Shown one piece after another: positions 47,743 to 56,893 of a stretch of 64,000 nt of DNA. The notes beneath the pieces were generated by a model. It was not told the DNA's origin, did no database searches, and saw only the letters and a program-made list of their open reading frames with translations. The translations under genes and the position numbers were made by a program. This stretch comes from Alkalibacterium pelagium (GTDB lineage Bacteria; Bacillota; Bacilli; Lactobacillales; Carnobacteriaceae_A), in the NCBI RefSeq assembly GCF_900109325.1, contig NZ_FNZU01000003.1, forward strand, positions 124,001 through 188,000, read 5' to 3'. How positions within the stretch are numbered: position 1 is the stretch's first letter; each line of letters begins with the position of its first letter.

Positions 47743-48652
47743 GATTCTCCCTCTTCCTTTTTTCGACCACATTAAAGTGACCATACTGGAATCCTGGCAA
47801 TTCAGTAAACGTTTCTTAGGCCCCCTCCGCAAAACAATTCAAGGTGATTACCATAAAGTACAAGTATTTAAATGTCTTTTTTTAAGAGTGAGTAAACAAA
47901 GCAGGTGTTTTACTAACTGTGGTGGGTATTAAAAATTGAAGTGGCATAAAATGACTAATATATCGATGATTATTATTGAGGTGGGTATTTTCTGGTGAGG
48001 TTAAGCATATAGAATAAATAGACAAATGATTTCAAGTGATAGGAAAGTGCAAAAAAACTAAAAATATGATTGAAAGGCTCAGCTGGAGAAAAATTTAATC
48101 GGGTTGATGTGACGGAATGTTATCGAAGAGATGAAAAAGCTCATTGACAAGATGATGGTAGAAACAAATGAGGAAACATGAGGTTATACTTTATAACTTT
48201 AATACCAAGCTTAACCAGCCCAAGTTAACAAAGTAGTTTAGCGATATAAATTACATATTATCTGGATTCGTAAGGAAATATGGGTGGGTGAAATATATAA
48301 AATACAGGAAAGATAAGGTGATTTTCGAGGAAAAATAAAACTGATAAAGTGAAGTAAGGAGTAATTATGAAAAGATACTTAAGAAGGGGCGTTATAGTAA
48401 TTGGATACCCACATAATAGTCTTAAATATCTATTAATACAAGTATAGTCCTGACCGAAAAAATAATATGAGTGATGTAATTAAAAATTATATGCTAATTT
48501 TAACTCAATATTATCTTGAATCAGCATTAAAACATTTAAGATAATTCAAAAAATATAATAAATTACATTTTGATGACCAAACATTACAAATGTTACACCG
48601 AGAAGCTAAAAAAGCGCGGCTAACATCGCCAGTCACTGAACCAGCTGTCGCC
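47743..48652. other. AT-rich region upstream of exopolysaccharide operon
   Basis: 910 bp with no convincing gene. It should hold the operon promoter (a weak TTTACT, 18 bp, TATGGT is visible on the minus strand). A 26-codon plus-strand frame at 48367-48447 has a good AAGGAG site but no recognisable similarity. The region may contain decayed sequence. Confidence 0.5.
48367..48447 (+). CDS. Possible small ORF (26 residues)
   Basis: ATG 6 nt after AAGGAG opens a 26-codon frame (starting MKRYLRRGVIVIGYP), basic at the N-terminus with a hydrophobic part. No homologue is recognised and it may be chance. Confidence 0.2.
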   Translation: MKRYLRRGVIVIGYPHNSLKYLLIQV

Positions 48653-49111
48653 TTAACCTGCGTATAATCCTTTAGTATTGCCGATTTTTTTTATCATTAC
48701 CACTGATGAATCTGCTGCGTCTTGCATAAAGTTAAAGTCATAGTTCTCATAAAATCTTATCGCACGACTATTGCCTTTTGACACTTCAAGCTTGACTTGT
48801 TTCATCCCTGTTTCAATACACAGGGAGATACAGATATCCATCAGTTGATGAGCAATTCCTGTTCCCTGATAGACAGCTAACACTCCAATTAAGGCAATAT
48901 AAGCTATATGTGTAATAGAGTCATTAGCATAGAATGACACCAGCCCGGCATCCTCTCCGTTCTCGACGAAGACCATACTGATTCCTTTATCTATAAGTTT
49001 CGTTGCATAGTCTTCCACATTAAATGGTTCAGTAAATAAGGAAAAGCCTGATTCTTCCTGTAAACTTTTGATTAATCTGGACAGTCGCCCATGGTCAGTC
49101 ACCATTTCCAT
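48653..49111 (-). CDS. GNAT-family N-acetyltransferase
   Basis: A 152-residue acetyltransferase with the GNAT fold: acetyl-CoA loop VYQGTGIAHQLM (about residues 80-91) and the late SRAIRFYENYDF. It uses acetyl-CoA; the acceptor is unknown. The start follows AGGAGG. It is a single gene next to the exopolysaccharide operon and could modify its sugars, but nothing direct shows this. Confidence 0.82.
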   Translation of the reverse strand: MEMVTDHGRLSRLIKSLQEESGFSLFTEPFNVEDYATKLIDKGISMVFVENGEDAGLVSFYANDSITHIAYIALIGVLAVYQGTGIAHQLMDICISLCIETGMKQVKLEVSKGNSRAIRFYENYDFNFMQDAADSSVVMIKKIGNTKGLYAG

Positions 49112-49657
49112 TTTTAATAACCTCCTGATTTAAAGTCTGTTGAATGTCAGGCTGATAACTATGTCCAGCTTTGACTAAAGATTAATTAGATCTTTAAGAG
49201 TTAAATTTATCTGTTTTCCCAACTTTATAACACTCCTAGTGAGATCCCTTCTTAATCCCTTTCAGTAAACCCTTTCATGTTTATGCATACAGAAGAACAC
49301 CCGTGTACCGACAACATAGGTCCGTTCCACAGATGTTCAATCCGCATCAAGTATCCAGCCAGATAAAACATCTTGCCTGAAACGATTAGCTTCTATTACT
49401 AGGATTAATCCCTTTGAGCGCCATAATTAAACAGCAAAACGATTATGTTAAGACAAATCCAGCTTATGAAAATGGGCATTTAACCCCTCCTCAGACTTCA
49501 AATCGTCGACGGACAGCTTTGAAAAACTCTCACACTCGAACAACGTTATTTCTTATGATCGTAAGACCTTAATAGTCTTAATGATTATACACTAATCTAC
49601 TCAGCTTTGAAAGATTCCTTACTTCTCAATTTCTATTATTTGAAAGACACTTTCCAG
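49112..49657. other. Gene-poor region with a tiny membrane ORF
   Basis: 546 bp whose only supported coding signal is the 24-residue frame at 49405-49479. An AGATGTT/AACATCT pair with a long loop lies downstream of it on the minus strand. The rest shows nothing recognisable. Confidence 0.5.
49405..49479 (-). CDS. Tiny membrane protein (FNYGA type)
   Basis: A 24-residue frame beginning MPIFISWI and ending LNIIVLLFNYGAQRD, preceded by the strong ribosome site GAGGAGGGG. It is almost entirely one hydrophobic helix. It resembles residues 20-43 of the 65-residue protein at 59185-59382 (MPFVIIWLLLNAV then ILLFNYGAHKK), sharing the NxxxLLFNYGA pattern. Two independent copies with good ribosome sites support a real family. 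The function is unknown; small membrane regulators and type I toxins are possible. Confidence 0.55.
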   Translation of the reverse strand: MPIFISWICLNIIVLLFNYGAQRD

Positions 49658-50518
49658 TCAATTGCTTGATGAATGCAAATTCACAATGACAAGCTCAGGA
49701 CGATTATTGATACGCAGTGGAAAAATGCTGTTGCCTAATCCTCTGCTGACAATCATGTGGGTATTGTCTTCACTATACTGGCCGCTGGTGTAGTCAGGAA
49801 GAAAACCTTGAGAGGGAGCAAAGAGTCCATTGATGAATGGCAGACGAATCTGCCCCCCATGCGCATGTCCGGTCAGAGCCAGATCCACATCTGCAGCCGC
49901 ATAAACCGACATCAATTCGGCTCGATGTGACAGAAGCAGATTAAAGTCAGTCCCAGCTTCTTCAATAAGGCCTTCAATTCTCGCTTGTATCAGCAATTCT
50001 TCAGATCCGACTTCCATAATATCATCAAGAAGCAGGAAAAGAGGATCTTCGATTCCAATAAGTCCGATTTCCTGGTCTTCAATTTCCAGTCTTTCATATG
50101 AATTATCTAAGTCAATAACGCCAATGCGATCGATTTCTCTTTGTAGCTCAGGGTATACGCCTGAAGCCAACTCATGATTGCCGGTAACGAAGTAGACTGG
50201 TGCGATGTTCATCATTTCTTCCATTGCCTGAACGGCTACTGGAATATCTGTACGGTTTCGATCTATCACATCACCCGTCACAACTATAATATCCGGATTC
50301 TGCTCCTCAAGCTCAGTCGTCAGGCGTCCGTTATATTCTTTGTTGTGCAAGTCTGACACTTGAGCAATCGTATACCCATCAAAGGTTTCTGGAATGTTTT
50401 CTTGTTCAAAGTCGTATATAGACAGTTCAATTGCGTTATTCTGATAGTATAAGTAGCCAGCTGTCAGAATGATAAATACTAGAATAATACTGTAACCTAT
50501 AATCTTTTTAGAATTCAA
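49658..50518 (-). CDS. Membrane-anchored metallophosphoesterase (YkuE-like)
   Basis: A 286-residue protein with an N-terminal membrane anchor (residues 7-26) and a calcineurin-like phosphoesterase domain. Metal ligands are visible in VSDLHN, VVTGDVID, VTGNHE, LLLSHR and GHAHGGQ. The catalytic domain probably faces outside. Family members hydrolyse phosphoesters, including UDP-sugars or lipids; the substrate is not known. It is a single gene. Confidence 0.87.
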   Translation of the reverse strand: MNSKKIIGYSIILVFIILTAGYLYYQNNAIELSIYDFEQENIPETFDGYTIAQVSDLHNKEYNGRLTTELEEQNPDIIVVTGDVIDRNRTDIPVAVQAMEEMMNIAPVYFVTGNHELASGVYPELQREIDRIGVIDLDNSYERLEIEDQEIGLIGIEDPLFLLLDDIMEVGSEELLIQARIEGLIEEAGTDFNLLLSHRAELMSVYAAADVDLALTGHAHGGQIRLPFINGLFAPSQGFLPDYTSGQYSEDNTHMIVSRGLGNSIFPLRINNRPELVIVNLHSSSN

Positions 50519-50891
50519 TGATTTATGCTCCTTGGAGTATGAGTAAAATGACTTGTTTCAATCGACAAACGGGAAGTTATTAGTTATGTTTTATACTATA
50601 CTCCAATTTTCAACAAAAAAACAGAGTCACAATCTTACACTATTGTGATTATTCAATGAAAATCTCATAACTAGGTTTTATGAGGTATTTATCTTATGAT
50701 GCTTGTGATGAACAACTTCATAACAGTGTTATATGGGAGATTGGGAATAATACAAGCCTGCGAATGCCAAATAGTTTAAACTTATGAGATAGTCAGCTTT
50801 CTTCAATAAACCAGAAAACTAGACTTTCGATTACTATTACCCACCATAGATAAAAAAAGACACCGCAATGGTGTCTTTTAGTTCATATTGA
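50519..50891. other. Intergenic region with terminator-like hairpin
   Basis: 373 bp with no gene seen. A TCACAAT/ATTGTGA hairpin at about 50626-50650, followed on the minus strand by CTCTG and a T-run, could end a small RNA. A clear terminator for the next gene is at its right end. Confidence 0.45.
50853..50879 (-). terminator. Terminator of the 84-residue protein gene
   Basis: AAAAGACACC and GGTGTCTTTT form a perfect 10-bp stem around GCAAT, followed by T residues on the minus strand. Confidence 0.88.
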
Positions 50892-51146
50892 TTATCCTTT
50901 ATACTTCAAATTCTCGGGCCAGAATTCGGTCACTTCCTGATCGCTTTCGCCTCTATTCAGAAAGGCATCTTTTCCGGAACCCTTTTCTGAATCGACCTCA
51001 AGTAATCCTTCTTCATAAAGTTCTTCGACGTTCTGAATGATTTCTCCGTCTGGAAAGGCTGTCTTGAGTTCTGCAATTTTTCCGTTGATTCCTTCTCCAC
51101 TCTTGTATATAGTGACGATACGGTCTCTTAAGATATCTTCTGCCAA
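50892..51146 (-). CDS. Small hypothetical protein
   Basis: An 84-residue acidic soluble protein of no family I recognise. It is preceded by AGGAGGA and followed by a strong terminator, so it is a real gene. It lies about 110 bp downstream of the ATP-grasp gene on the same strand and could share its transcript. Confidence 0.65.
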   Translation of the reverse strand: MAEDILRDRIVTIYKSGEGINGKIAELKTAFPDGEIIQNVEELYEEGLLEVDSEKGSGKDAFLNRGESDQEVTEFWPENLKYKG

Positions 51147-51261
51147 AACACATTCCTCCTATTCCTTTAGTCTACTTTAAGTATACCAACAGGAAAAAGC
51201 GGATTCAAAGTATATGGTTTATGATGGTTGTCAAAAGGGTTCGAGAATTGCTGGCAGTCTA

Positions 51262-52314
51262 TCACTGATCCAGTCTAAGTCTATCCAAATTTCTTTCATA
51301 AAAATCAAGGATAGGACCGGGCATATCTCTTACTTCACCTCTCCAAGGAAACATACTGACTGGTCCTGGGCTGAATTCGACTTCTGTCACGACATGATTT
51401 TCAGGAGTCGGGGCTTCAGTTATGTCTTCCAGTATCATATCGACTCCAGCATAGTTAAGTCCTGGTATCGCTTTGACTGCCCGAAGAGCCAGTTTCTCAA
51501 ATTCTGGATGTACCGTCTCTGTAAAATCGATCCCTTCACCCCCACTGGAAATATTCGATTCATCTCGCAGGATCACTTTTTCATCACGTTCAGGAACGGT
51601 ATCGAGCGAGCGCCCTTCTCTAGAGAGACGAGTTAATTTCTCGATATCAGTTGGGATAAGAAAGTTTTTCAGATCCCTGTCTTTTAAACGCTCTTTATTC
51701 TTTGATTCGATCAGCTCCAGAACCGTATGCGAGCCGTCACCGACTACGTTAGCCCTGGCACGCTGGCTGGTTGCGATGACTTTTCCATCAACCACTACGT
51801 ATCTGAAATCCTCACCCATAAAATGCTTCTCCACATGGACGGATGCCTGCTTGTCATCTACAATCTTTTCCAGTTTGCTTATCGCTTCTTTCAGTTCTAC
51901 TATATTGGAGAGGTTCATAAAGACACCCTGCCCCCGTGCCAGTCCGTTTGGTTTCAGTACGACCGGGTAACCGATGGACTCAGCAAACGAAACAATCTCT
52001 TCCTGTTCACTGATTGGCAGGTAAGTCGATTGAGGCACAGTGAGTCCAGCCGCTTTAAGAAGTGTCCGGGTTACATGCTTGTCATCTACAACAGTATTTA
52101 AGGCTGCGGATGATAACGGGCCGTTCATATCTTTGAATAATACATCTATTCCCTGAATCGATATGAGAGTAGTGTTAAAGGTTAGACGTTTCACCTCGTA
52201 GCCCCGGCGACGTGCTTCTTCTTCCATCAGTCTGGATTTCAATCCTTCTCTTCGCTCGAATTCTGACATATCATCTTCTGATATGATATCTATTTTACTG
52301 ATTTCTTCCTGCAT
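51262..52314 (-). CDS. ATP-grasp amino acid/peptide ligase
   Basis: A 350-residue ATP-grasp enzyme. It has the ATP-binding YPVVLKPNGLARGQGVF, then FRYVVVDGKVIATSQRARANVVGDGSHTV, close to the ATP-grasp domain of cyanophycin synthetase and GshF, and the metal-binding TEVEFSPG near the end. It should join a carboxylate to an amine with ATP use. It lacks the Mur-ligase domain of cyanophycin synthetase and the GshA part of GshF. The substrate is unknown. Confidence 0.8.
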   Translation of the reverse strand: MQEEISKIDIISEDDMSEFERREGLKSRLMEEEARRRGYEVKRLTFNTTLISIQGIDVLFKDMNGPLSSAALNTVVDDKHVTRTLLKAAGLTVPQSTYLPISEQEEIVSFAESIGYPVVLKPNGLARGQGVFMNLSNIVELKEAISKLEKIVDDKQASVHVEKHFMGEDFRYVVVDGKVIATSQRARANVVGDGSHTVLELIESKNKERLKDRDLKNFLIPTDIEKLTRLSREGRSLDTVPERDEKVILRDESNISSGGEGIDFTETVHPEFEKLALRAVKAIPGLNYAGVDMILEDITEAPTPENHVVTEVEFSPGPVSMFPWRGEVRDMPGPILDFYERNLDRLRLDQ

Positions 52315-52452
52315 TTATTGATCCTCCCCATGTCCTTCATTCATACTTTTATTATATTATCAGTGTATCACAGGGTAAGACTAAAATAGTGGTTTAAGCA
52401 CTTGATTAGAAAGATGCTGAGGGTGACTGACTGCAACAAAGGCTATAATGAT

Positions 52453-52538
52453 AATCTGGCAAGACCAGATTTTTCTTCATTGAAAGCTTCTAGATGTAGT
52501 TTATTGGGGTTCAGCGAGTTGAACTGCATTCTGATGTC
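52453..52538 (+). repeat. Palindrome-led repeat unit D, left part
   Basis: The first 86 bp of a unit of about 263 bp, beginning with a mutated palindrome (AATCTGGCAAGACCAGATT) and cut by the IS3 element. The rest continues at 54070. The sequence is nearly identical to unit E at 54247. Confidence 0.9.
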
Positions 52539-52592
52539 TGGTCTGACCCCAATAAGTTGGAGTGAAAAATCAACTATTTGGGGGCTATAATT

Positions 52593-53171
52593 TTGAAGAA
52601 GTATTCTTATGAACTTAAGCTAAAAGTTGTAAATGACTACCTGAACCACCATTCGACGTTTAAGAGCTTATCAGAGAAATATAATCTTTCCGGACCTAGT
52701 AATCCGAGGACATGGGTTAATTTATATCAAATGTTTGGCAAAGATGGGCTAAAAGAGCCGGAAAAACAATCGGTCTTTCCTGTTCAATTTAAGCTGGATG
52801 TATTAAGATATAGAGAAACGACGAGGCTCTCATACCAAAAGACAGCTGATGCCTTCGGCATTCGGTTTGGATCCACTGTCAGGGACTGGCATAAAACAGT
52901 TCAAACTGAAGGTGTGGAGGCCCTGACGGAAACGAAAGGACGGACACCTGTGGCTGAGATTGAACGACGAGAAAAAGAAAAAGAGAAGCTTAAAAATGAA
53001 AAGCTTAAAGACTTTGACGCAAAGCGATTCGCTAAACTCGAGCGTGAAAATGAACTTCTGAGACTGGAGCTTGCTTACCTAAAAAAGCTAGAAACTTTTC
53101 AGGACAAGCGCCTTCCCGAAAAGAACAAGCAAAAGCGGCGTACCTACTTCTCCATGAAGGATTCAAACTGA
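52593..53171 (+). CDS. IS3-family transposase OrfA
   Basis: About 192 residues from a TTG start with GGGGG upstream, long for OrfA as in the IS150 group. It has two helix-turn-helix units (LKVVNDYLNHHSTFKSLSEK and FKLDVLRYRETTRLSYQKTA) and a C-terminal coiled coil. A perfect slippery heptamer A_AAA_AAG in phase at 53081-53087 should shift part of the ribosomes by -1 into OrfB. Confidence 0.9.
   Translation: MKKYSYELKLKVVNDYLNHHSTFKSLSEKYNLSGPSNPRTWVNLYQMFGKDGLKEPEKQSVFPVQFKLDVLRYRETTRLSYQKTADAFGIRFGSTVRDWHKTVQTEGVEALTETKGRTPVAEIERREKEKEKLKNEKLKDFDAKRFAKLERENELLRLELAYLKKLETFQDKRLPEKNKQKRRTYFSMKDSN
53081..53087 (+). promoter_or_regulatory. Programmed -1 frameshift site
   Basis: A AAA AAG lies in the OrfA phase (codons AAA, AAG following CTA). 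The -1 frame is open from here through OrfB, reading AYLKK then ARNFSGQAPSRKEQ into the OrfB protein. Confidence 0.85.
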
Positions 53172-54004
53172 AAGACACTTTGAAAATCATTGGACTAGCT
53201 GAATCAACCTATCATTACCACGCAAAACGTATGAATCAGCCTGATCCTGATCGCGAGTGGAAAACGCTGATTACTAAAATCTTCCTCGATAAAGACAAAC
53301 GAGCAGGGTACCGGTCCATTCATGATATTCTGATTTTCATGGGCTATACAATCAATCATAAAAAAGTGCAGCGTATTATGCAGGAACTAGGATTAAAGTG
53401 TCATAAGTTTTCACGTAAATCGCGGAGTTACAGTTCTTACAAGGGGACAGTAGGTAAAATAGCCAAAAACCTTATAAACCGTCGGTTTCACTCCACTATT
53501 CCTCTTCAAAAACTAGTGACAGACGTGACTGAAATGAAATGTGCCCAAGGCAAGAAACTTTATTTTAACCCTATTCTTGATTTATATAATTCTGAAATCA
53601 TTTCCTACAGTATATCTGATACACCCAATGTAGACTTTGTCATGCAAGCTCTTGAAGAGGCTCTTCCAATTATTAATAAGCACGCCACTTACCGAACGAC
53701 TATTCATTCGGATCAAGGCTTTCACTATCAGAATAAGCGGTGGGTTAAGAAGCTAAAGGAAAATAAAGTGTTTCAGAGTATGTCCAGAAAAGGGAACTGT
53801 CTTGATAATGCTTCTATGGAAAGTTTCTTTGGAATAATGAAACAAGAAATGTATCACAGTGAGCCTCTAAAGACCTTTAAAGAACTAAAGAAAGAGATTG
53901 AAGAGTATATTATTGATTACAACGAATCCAGACTAAAGAGAAAACTCAATCGACAATCACCTGTTCAATTTAGAAAGAACCAAGGATACACATATGCTGT
54001 GTAA
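53102..54004 (+). CDS. IS3-family transposase OrfB (DDE)
   Basis: The -1 frame continues to 54004. The DDE catalytic residues are visible in VTDVTEM, IHSDQGFHY and NASMESFFGIMKQE. The separate start marked by TTG at 53180 is less likely than translation as an OrfA-OrfB fusion. It cuts and joins DNA for transposition, and the frame is intact, so the element may be active. Confidence 0.9.
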   Translation, partial: GQAPSRKEQAKAAYLLLHEGFKLKDTLKIIGLAESTYHYHAKRMNQPDPDREWKTLITKIFLDKDKRAGYRSIHDILIFMGYTINHKKVQRIMQELGLKCHKFSRKSRSYSSYKGTVGKIAKNLINRRFHSTIPLQKLVTDVTEMKCAQGKKLYFNPILDLYNSEIISYSISDTPNVDFVMQALEEALPIINKHATYRTTIHSDQGFHYQNKRWVKKLKENKVFQSMSRKGNCLDNASMESFFGIMKQEMYHSEPLKTFKELKKEIEEYIIDYNESRLKRKLNRQSPVQFRKNQGYTYAV

Positions 54005-54069
54005 CTAGCCGTAGGCTATAAGAAAAATAAATTAGCAAAAAACTCTAACTTATTGGGGTCACACTAGTC

Positions 54070-54246
54070 TCTTGAATGAAGTTCACCTCTGCAACTGTTT
54101 TGTGAACTAGACTCCCGCTGATGGCGGTGTAGTTCAGCTCACTTCTTGTATCACGAACTCGACTCGGAAGTGCTCATAATGAAGTTCAGCGCTCACATCC
54201 CGTCTGAACTACACCCTGCGTTTCTAGCATCAAACGCTATAATGAT
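54070..54246 (+). repeat. Palindrome-led repeat unit D, right part
   Basis: The remaining 177 bp of the unit interrupted by the IS element. It carries three AGTTC...GAACT hairpin modules in order. Confidence 0.9.
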
Positions 54247-54507
54247 AATCTGGCCTGGCCAGATTTTTCTTCATTGAAAGCTTCTAGATGTAGTTTATTG
54301 GGGTTCAGCGAGTTGAACTGCATTCTGACGTTTCTTGAATGAAGTTCACCTCTGGAATTGTTTTGTGACTCCCGCTGATGGCGGTGTAGTTCAGCTCACT
54401 TCTTGTATCACGAACTCGACTCGGAAGTGCTCATAATGGAGTTCAGCGCTCACATCCCGTCTGAACTACACCCTACGTTTCTCACAGCATCAACTGACTA
54501 CATTGAT
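54247..54507 (+). repeat. Palindrome-led repeat unit E (261 bp)
   Basis: Begins AATCTGGCCTGGCCAGATT, a perfect 9-bp inverted repeat about a central T, then TTTTTC and four AGTTC-type modules. It is nearly identical to unit D. Confidence 0.92.
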
Positions 54508-55403
54508 AATCTGGCCTGGCCAGATTTTTCTTCATTATAACTCTTTACAACCTTACGTAGGCGGTACATTGAGTGCAATCCACCACACCAGGCATGCAAT
54601 ACTTCAGTTTTTAAAGGTTCGTCAGAAAAAAGTGTCTGGTATTCTATTGTATGTCGCATCGCATTATCGATTGCCGATTCTTTGAATCCACAGGACTTAC
54701 AGACACACATCCGTCCCAAAATATTGTCTAGAAACTCATTACATTCACTGCAATATATCCCTTTTCTCAACATGGAAAAATTATAATTTGGCAAGTCAGT
54801 CAGTAGGTATGACTTTAAATTAACGTTAGATAACCTCTCAGCGATTTCTAAAAGTTTTCTGTTTTTTATATTGGACTGTTTTTCTATCAGTTTAAAATGA
54901 CTATCCAGCAGACTTGGGAGTAAAATTCTTTTATCGGGTATTGACTGATAGATGGTGCAGTTGGGATTAATGAATACGACATATGGTTCGACTTCCAGTT
55001 TAATATTATGTTTTCTGAATAGATTTTTTAACAGAATAGCTGCTCTCTGGACTTGACTCACTGGATTTAATATCTCCAACCCACTTGAATAGTAAGTCAT
55101 CCTTCCTTCTCGATACATAAGCTCACCTTGGTAATTTTTCACTTCATAAATGTAAATCTTCTGATCAGTAAGGATACTCATATCAATCTGAAAAGTAGAA
55201 CCCTGACTTTTCAAAAATAGATCCGGTATCATCAGATAATCTGGCAGATATTTTTCAATAATACTATCAAAGTGTAGTTCCCCTTTATACCCTTTCATCT
55301 GAGAATAAGCATACTGCTTCTCTTCATCACTCAAATCTGCTCTTATAAGTAATGCCTCCAAAATACATAGCACATTCGGTTTGGTCCTGTCTTTATACAT
55401 CAT
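54498..55403 (-). CDS. NERD nuclease-domain protein with zinc ribbon, paralogue
   Basis: A protein of about 301 residues with the same order as the one at 29519: NERD domain with GYKGE, FQIDMSILTD and YEVKNYQGE, then a four-cysteine zinc ribbon (CSEC, CKSC) and a C-terminal segment with HAWCGG. The two differ widely in sequence, so the duplication is old. The frame opens at a GTG touching AAGGAG; the ATG at 55403 is preferred. Its 3' end runs into a copy of the 19-bp palindrome. It lies between the two repeat arrays. Confidence 0.8.
   Translation of the reverse strand: MMYKDRTKPNVLCILEALLIRADLSDEEKQYAYSQMKGYKGELHFDSIIEKYLPDYLMIPDLFLKSQGSTFQIDMSILTDQKIYIYEVKNYQGELMYREGRMTYYSSGLEILNPVSQVQRAAILLKNLFRKHNIKLEVEPYVVFINPNCTIYQSIPDKRILLPSLLDSHFKLIEKQSNIKNRKLLEIAERLSNVNLKSYLLTDLPNYNFSMLRKGIYCSECNEFLDNILGRMCVCKSCGFKESAIDNAMRHTIEYQTLFSDEPLKTEVLHAWCGGLHSMYRLRKVVKSYNEEKSGQARLSM
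54508..54530 (+). repeat. Third palindrome at the end of array 1
   Basis: The same 19-bp palindrome again, here lying inside the 3' end of the NERD gene: the C-terminal residues EEKSGQARLSM are encoded by it. The rest of the unit is missing. Confidence 0.85.
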
Positions 55404-55586
55404 ATTCTTCACTCCTTAGTAAGGCTCTATATATAATATTGATGAAAAAACAGATAACTAACTAAAATACTTTAATTCATTTTCCTTTTTTGTCTAAATG
55501 TTTAAGAAGACAAAAAAAGGCAGAGCCACGCTCCACCATTTTTTTGCCTAGAAATCAATATATATTAAGATTGACTATTATTCACC

Positions 55587-55798
55587 TTATTTCACCGTAG
55601 ATCCTACATCATCCCATATATCTTTCTCATAATATTGTCCATAATCCGAGTCGACAACTGGATATTTCAATTTTGGAATGAGCAAAACAGTTCCGGACTG
55701 GTCAATACTGACACTATACTCAGTACTCAAATCATATTTTCAGCTTCTGAAACAGGAATAGTTAATATAATTGAATCCCCTGCTTTCTCAATCTAGTA
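55587..55798 (-). pseudogene. Decayed PemI/MazE-like antitoxin
   Basis: On the minus strand one frame reads KAGDSIILTIPVSEAENMI, then stops, and the next frame continues with DLSTEYSVSIDQSGTV, LLIPKLKYPVV and closes with DIWDDVGSTVK. Joined by a one-base shift, this resembles AbrB-fold PemI/MazE antitoxins (start pattern KxGNSxxLTIP, acidic C-terminus). No start codon with a ribosome site and no adjacent MazF/PemK toxin gene is seen. A remnant of a toxin-antitoxin pair is likely. Confidence 0.55.
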
Positions 55799-55887
55799 AT
55801 CAATCAAGTCCCACCTTCTACATTTTTATCACAGATTAGAAGCTTCATATTCACTAAGAGTGCCTTTCAATCACTTCTCAAGTATTA

Positions 55888-56784
55888 TTACCGCGCATTC
55901 GATCCGGCCATGCGTGCCAATGTATGACGGTCCCCCCGAATCACTCGAGACATTTCCAGAATATTCAGATAAGGTGCGATTCCCCCATATCCGGCATCAC
56001 CAATGTGCTGGATATCTACTCCAGCTATTTTATTCTGCAGGGCGATTTCCTTAATCGTACTAGGGTCGGCTGTTTCCTGACTAGTACCAATCGCCGACAT
56101 GCTCAGTACGTCAGATGCCTTGCATAGTCGAACGGCTTCATAAATCATGTCCGGTGTGACTCCGGGTACCGTTCCGATTGCGGGTAGAAGAATGATGTCT
56201 GCTCCACTCTTGATGAAAGAACGGATCGCATCCAGATCGACCACTGCTTCATTCACTCCAGCGCCGTGCATTTTTCCTGCGATAATCAGACCTTTGAACG
56301 ATTCTTTTGCTACTGATATTGCTTTGTTTATTTCTTTATTACTTACGCCTGTTCCAGGATTGCCTGTCAGACAGATGAAATCAAATCCCAGGTTCTCTGC
56401 TTCATCGAATGTCTCTTTAAATGCCTGTCTCCCTTTAGAAATCGTCAGCTTATCTTCATTCATGAGTGCTTGCTGATCGACTGGTTCGATATTGACCCCA
56501 ATCGGTCGACCTGTGAGTTCTTTCAGGCGTCTCACTGGATCATTTTCTTTGCTGTCTAACCCATTAACTTTTGGCTCCAGCAAGTCGAAGCCATTTAAAA
56601 GAATTAAGTCTGCTCCGACAGATCTGGCCACCTCACTATTGGTTAGTCCAGGTGATGCCGCAGTAGAGACGATATTTTCGGACAGAATGGTCCGACCTTC
56701 GCTTGCTTTGATCGACTGCTTTAACTCTTCCTTATTCATCTCGAGAAAATCACTTGCATAACAGTTCAATAATCGCTTGACCAT
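55888..56784 (-). CDS. DUF7916-like TIM-barrel protein
   Basis: A 298-residue soluble protein. It has the start KRLLNCYASDFLEMNKEELK, then ADLILLNGFDLLEPKV, DFICLTGNPGTGVSN, and GADIILLPAIGTVPGVTPD, a likely TIM barrel with phosphate-binding Gly-rich loops. Homologues known to me occur in Listeria and enterococci near PTS genes and are often named haloacid dehalogenase-like, which the sequence does not support. No catalytic function can be stated. It is a single gene between repeat arrays. Confidence 0.6.
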   Translation of the reverse strand: MVKRLLNCYASDFLEMNKEELKQSIKASEGRTILSENIVSTAASPGLTNSEVARSVGADLILLNGFDLLEPKVNGLDSKENDPVRRLKELTGRPIGVNIEPVDQQALMNEDKLTISKGRQAFKETFDEAENLGFDFICLTGNPGTGVSNKEINKAISVAKESFKGLIIAGKMHGAGVNEAVVDLDAIRSFIKSGADIILLPAIGTVPGVTPDMIYEAVRLCKASDVLSMSAIGTSQETADPSTIKEIALQNKIAGVDIQHIGDAGYGGIAPYLNILEMSRVIRGDRHTLARMAGSNAR

Positions 56785-56893
56785 TATCCACTTCCACTCC
56801 TTTTATTAAATCGCTTACAGAAACTATAGACCAACTACTAATATTTTTCAATTGTATAGAATATGGAATTTTTGACATTGAATAACACATGAC

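Larger units (their letters stand above)
52539..54066 (+). mobile_element. Intact IS3-family (IS150-like) insertion sequence
   Basis: A 1528-bp element. The ends TGGTCTGACCCCAATAAGTT and TAGTGTGACCCCAATAAGTT (right end, reverse complement) are inverted repeats, and both flanks carry GTC, a 3-bp target duplication. It contains OrfA and OrfB in overlapping frames. It has inserted into one unit of the palindrome-led repeat array, which is restored exactly by removing the element and one GTC. Confidence 0.92.

Noticed and set aside
52593-54004. A programmed frameshift as evidence of a defective transposase
   Set aside because: The A_AAA_AAG site is the normal control signal of IS3-family elements, so the two frames indicate an intact element.
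55888-56784. Haloacid dehalogenase-like hydrolase name
   Set aside because: The DxDx(T/V) HAD motif is not present; the sequence looks like a TIM barrel.
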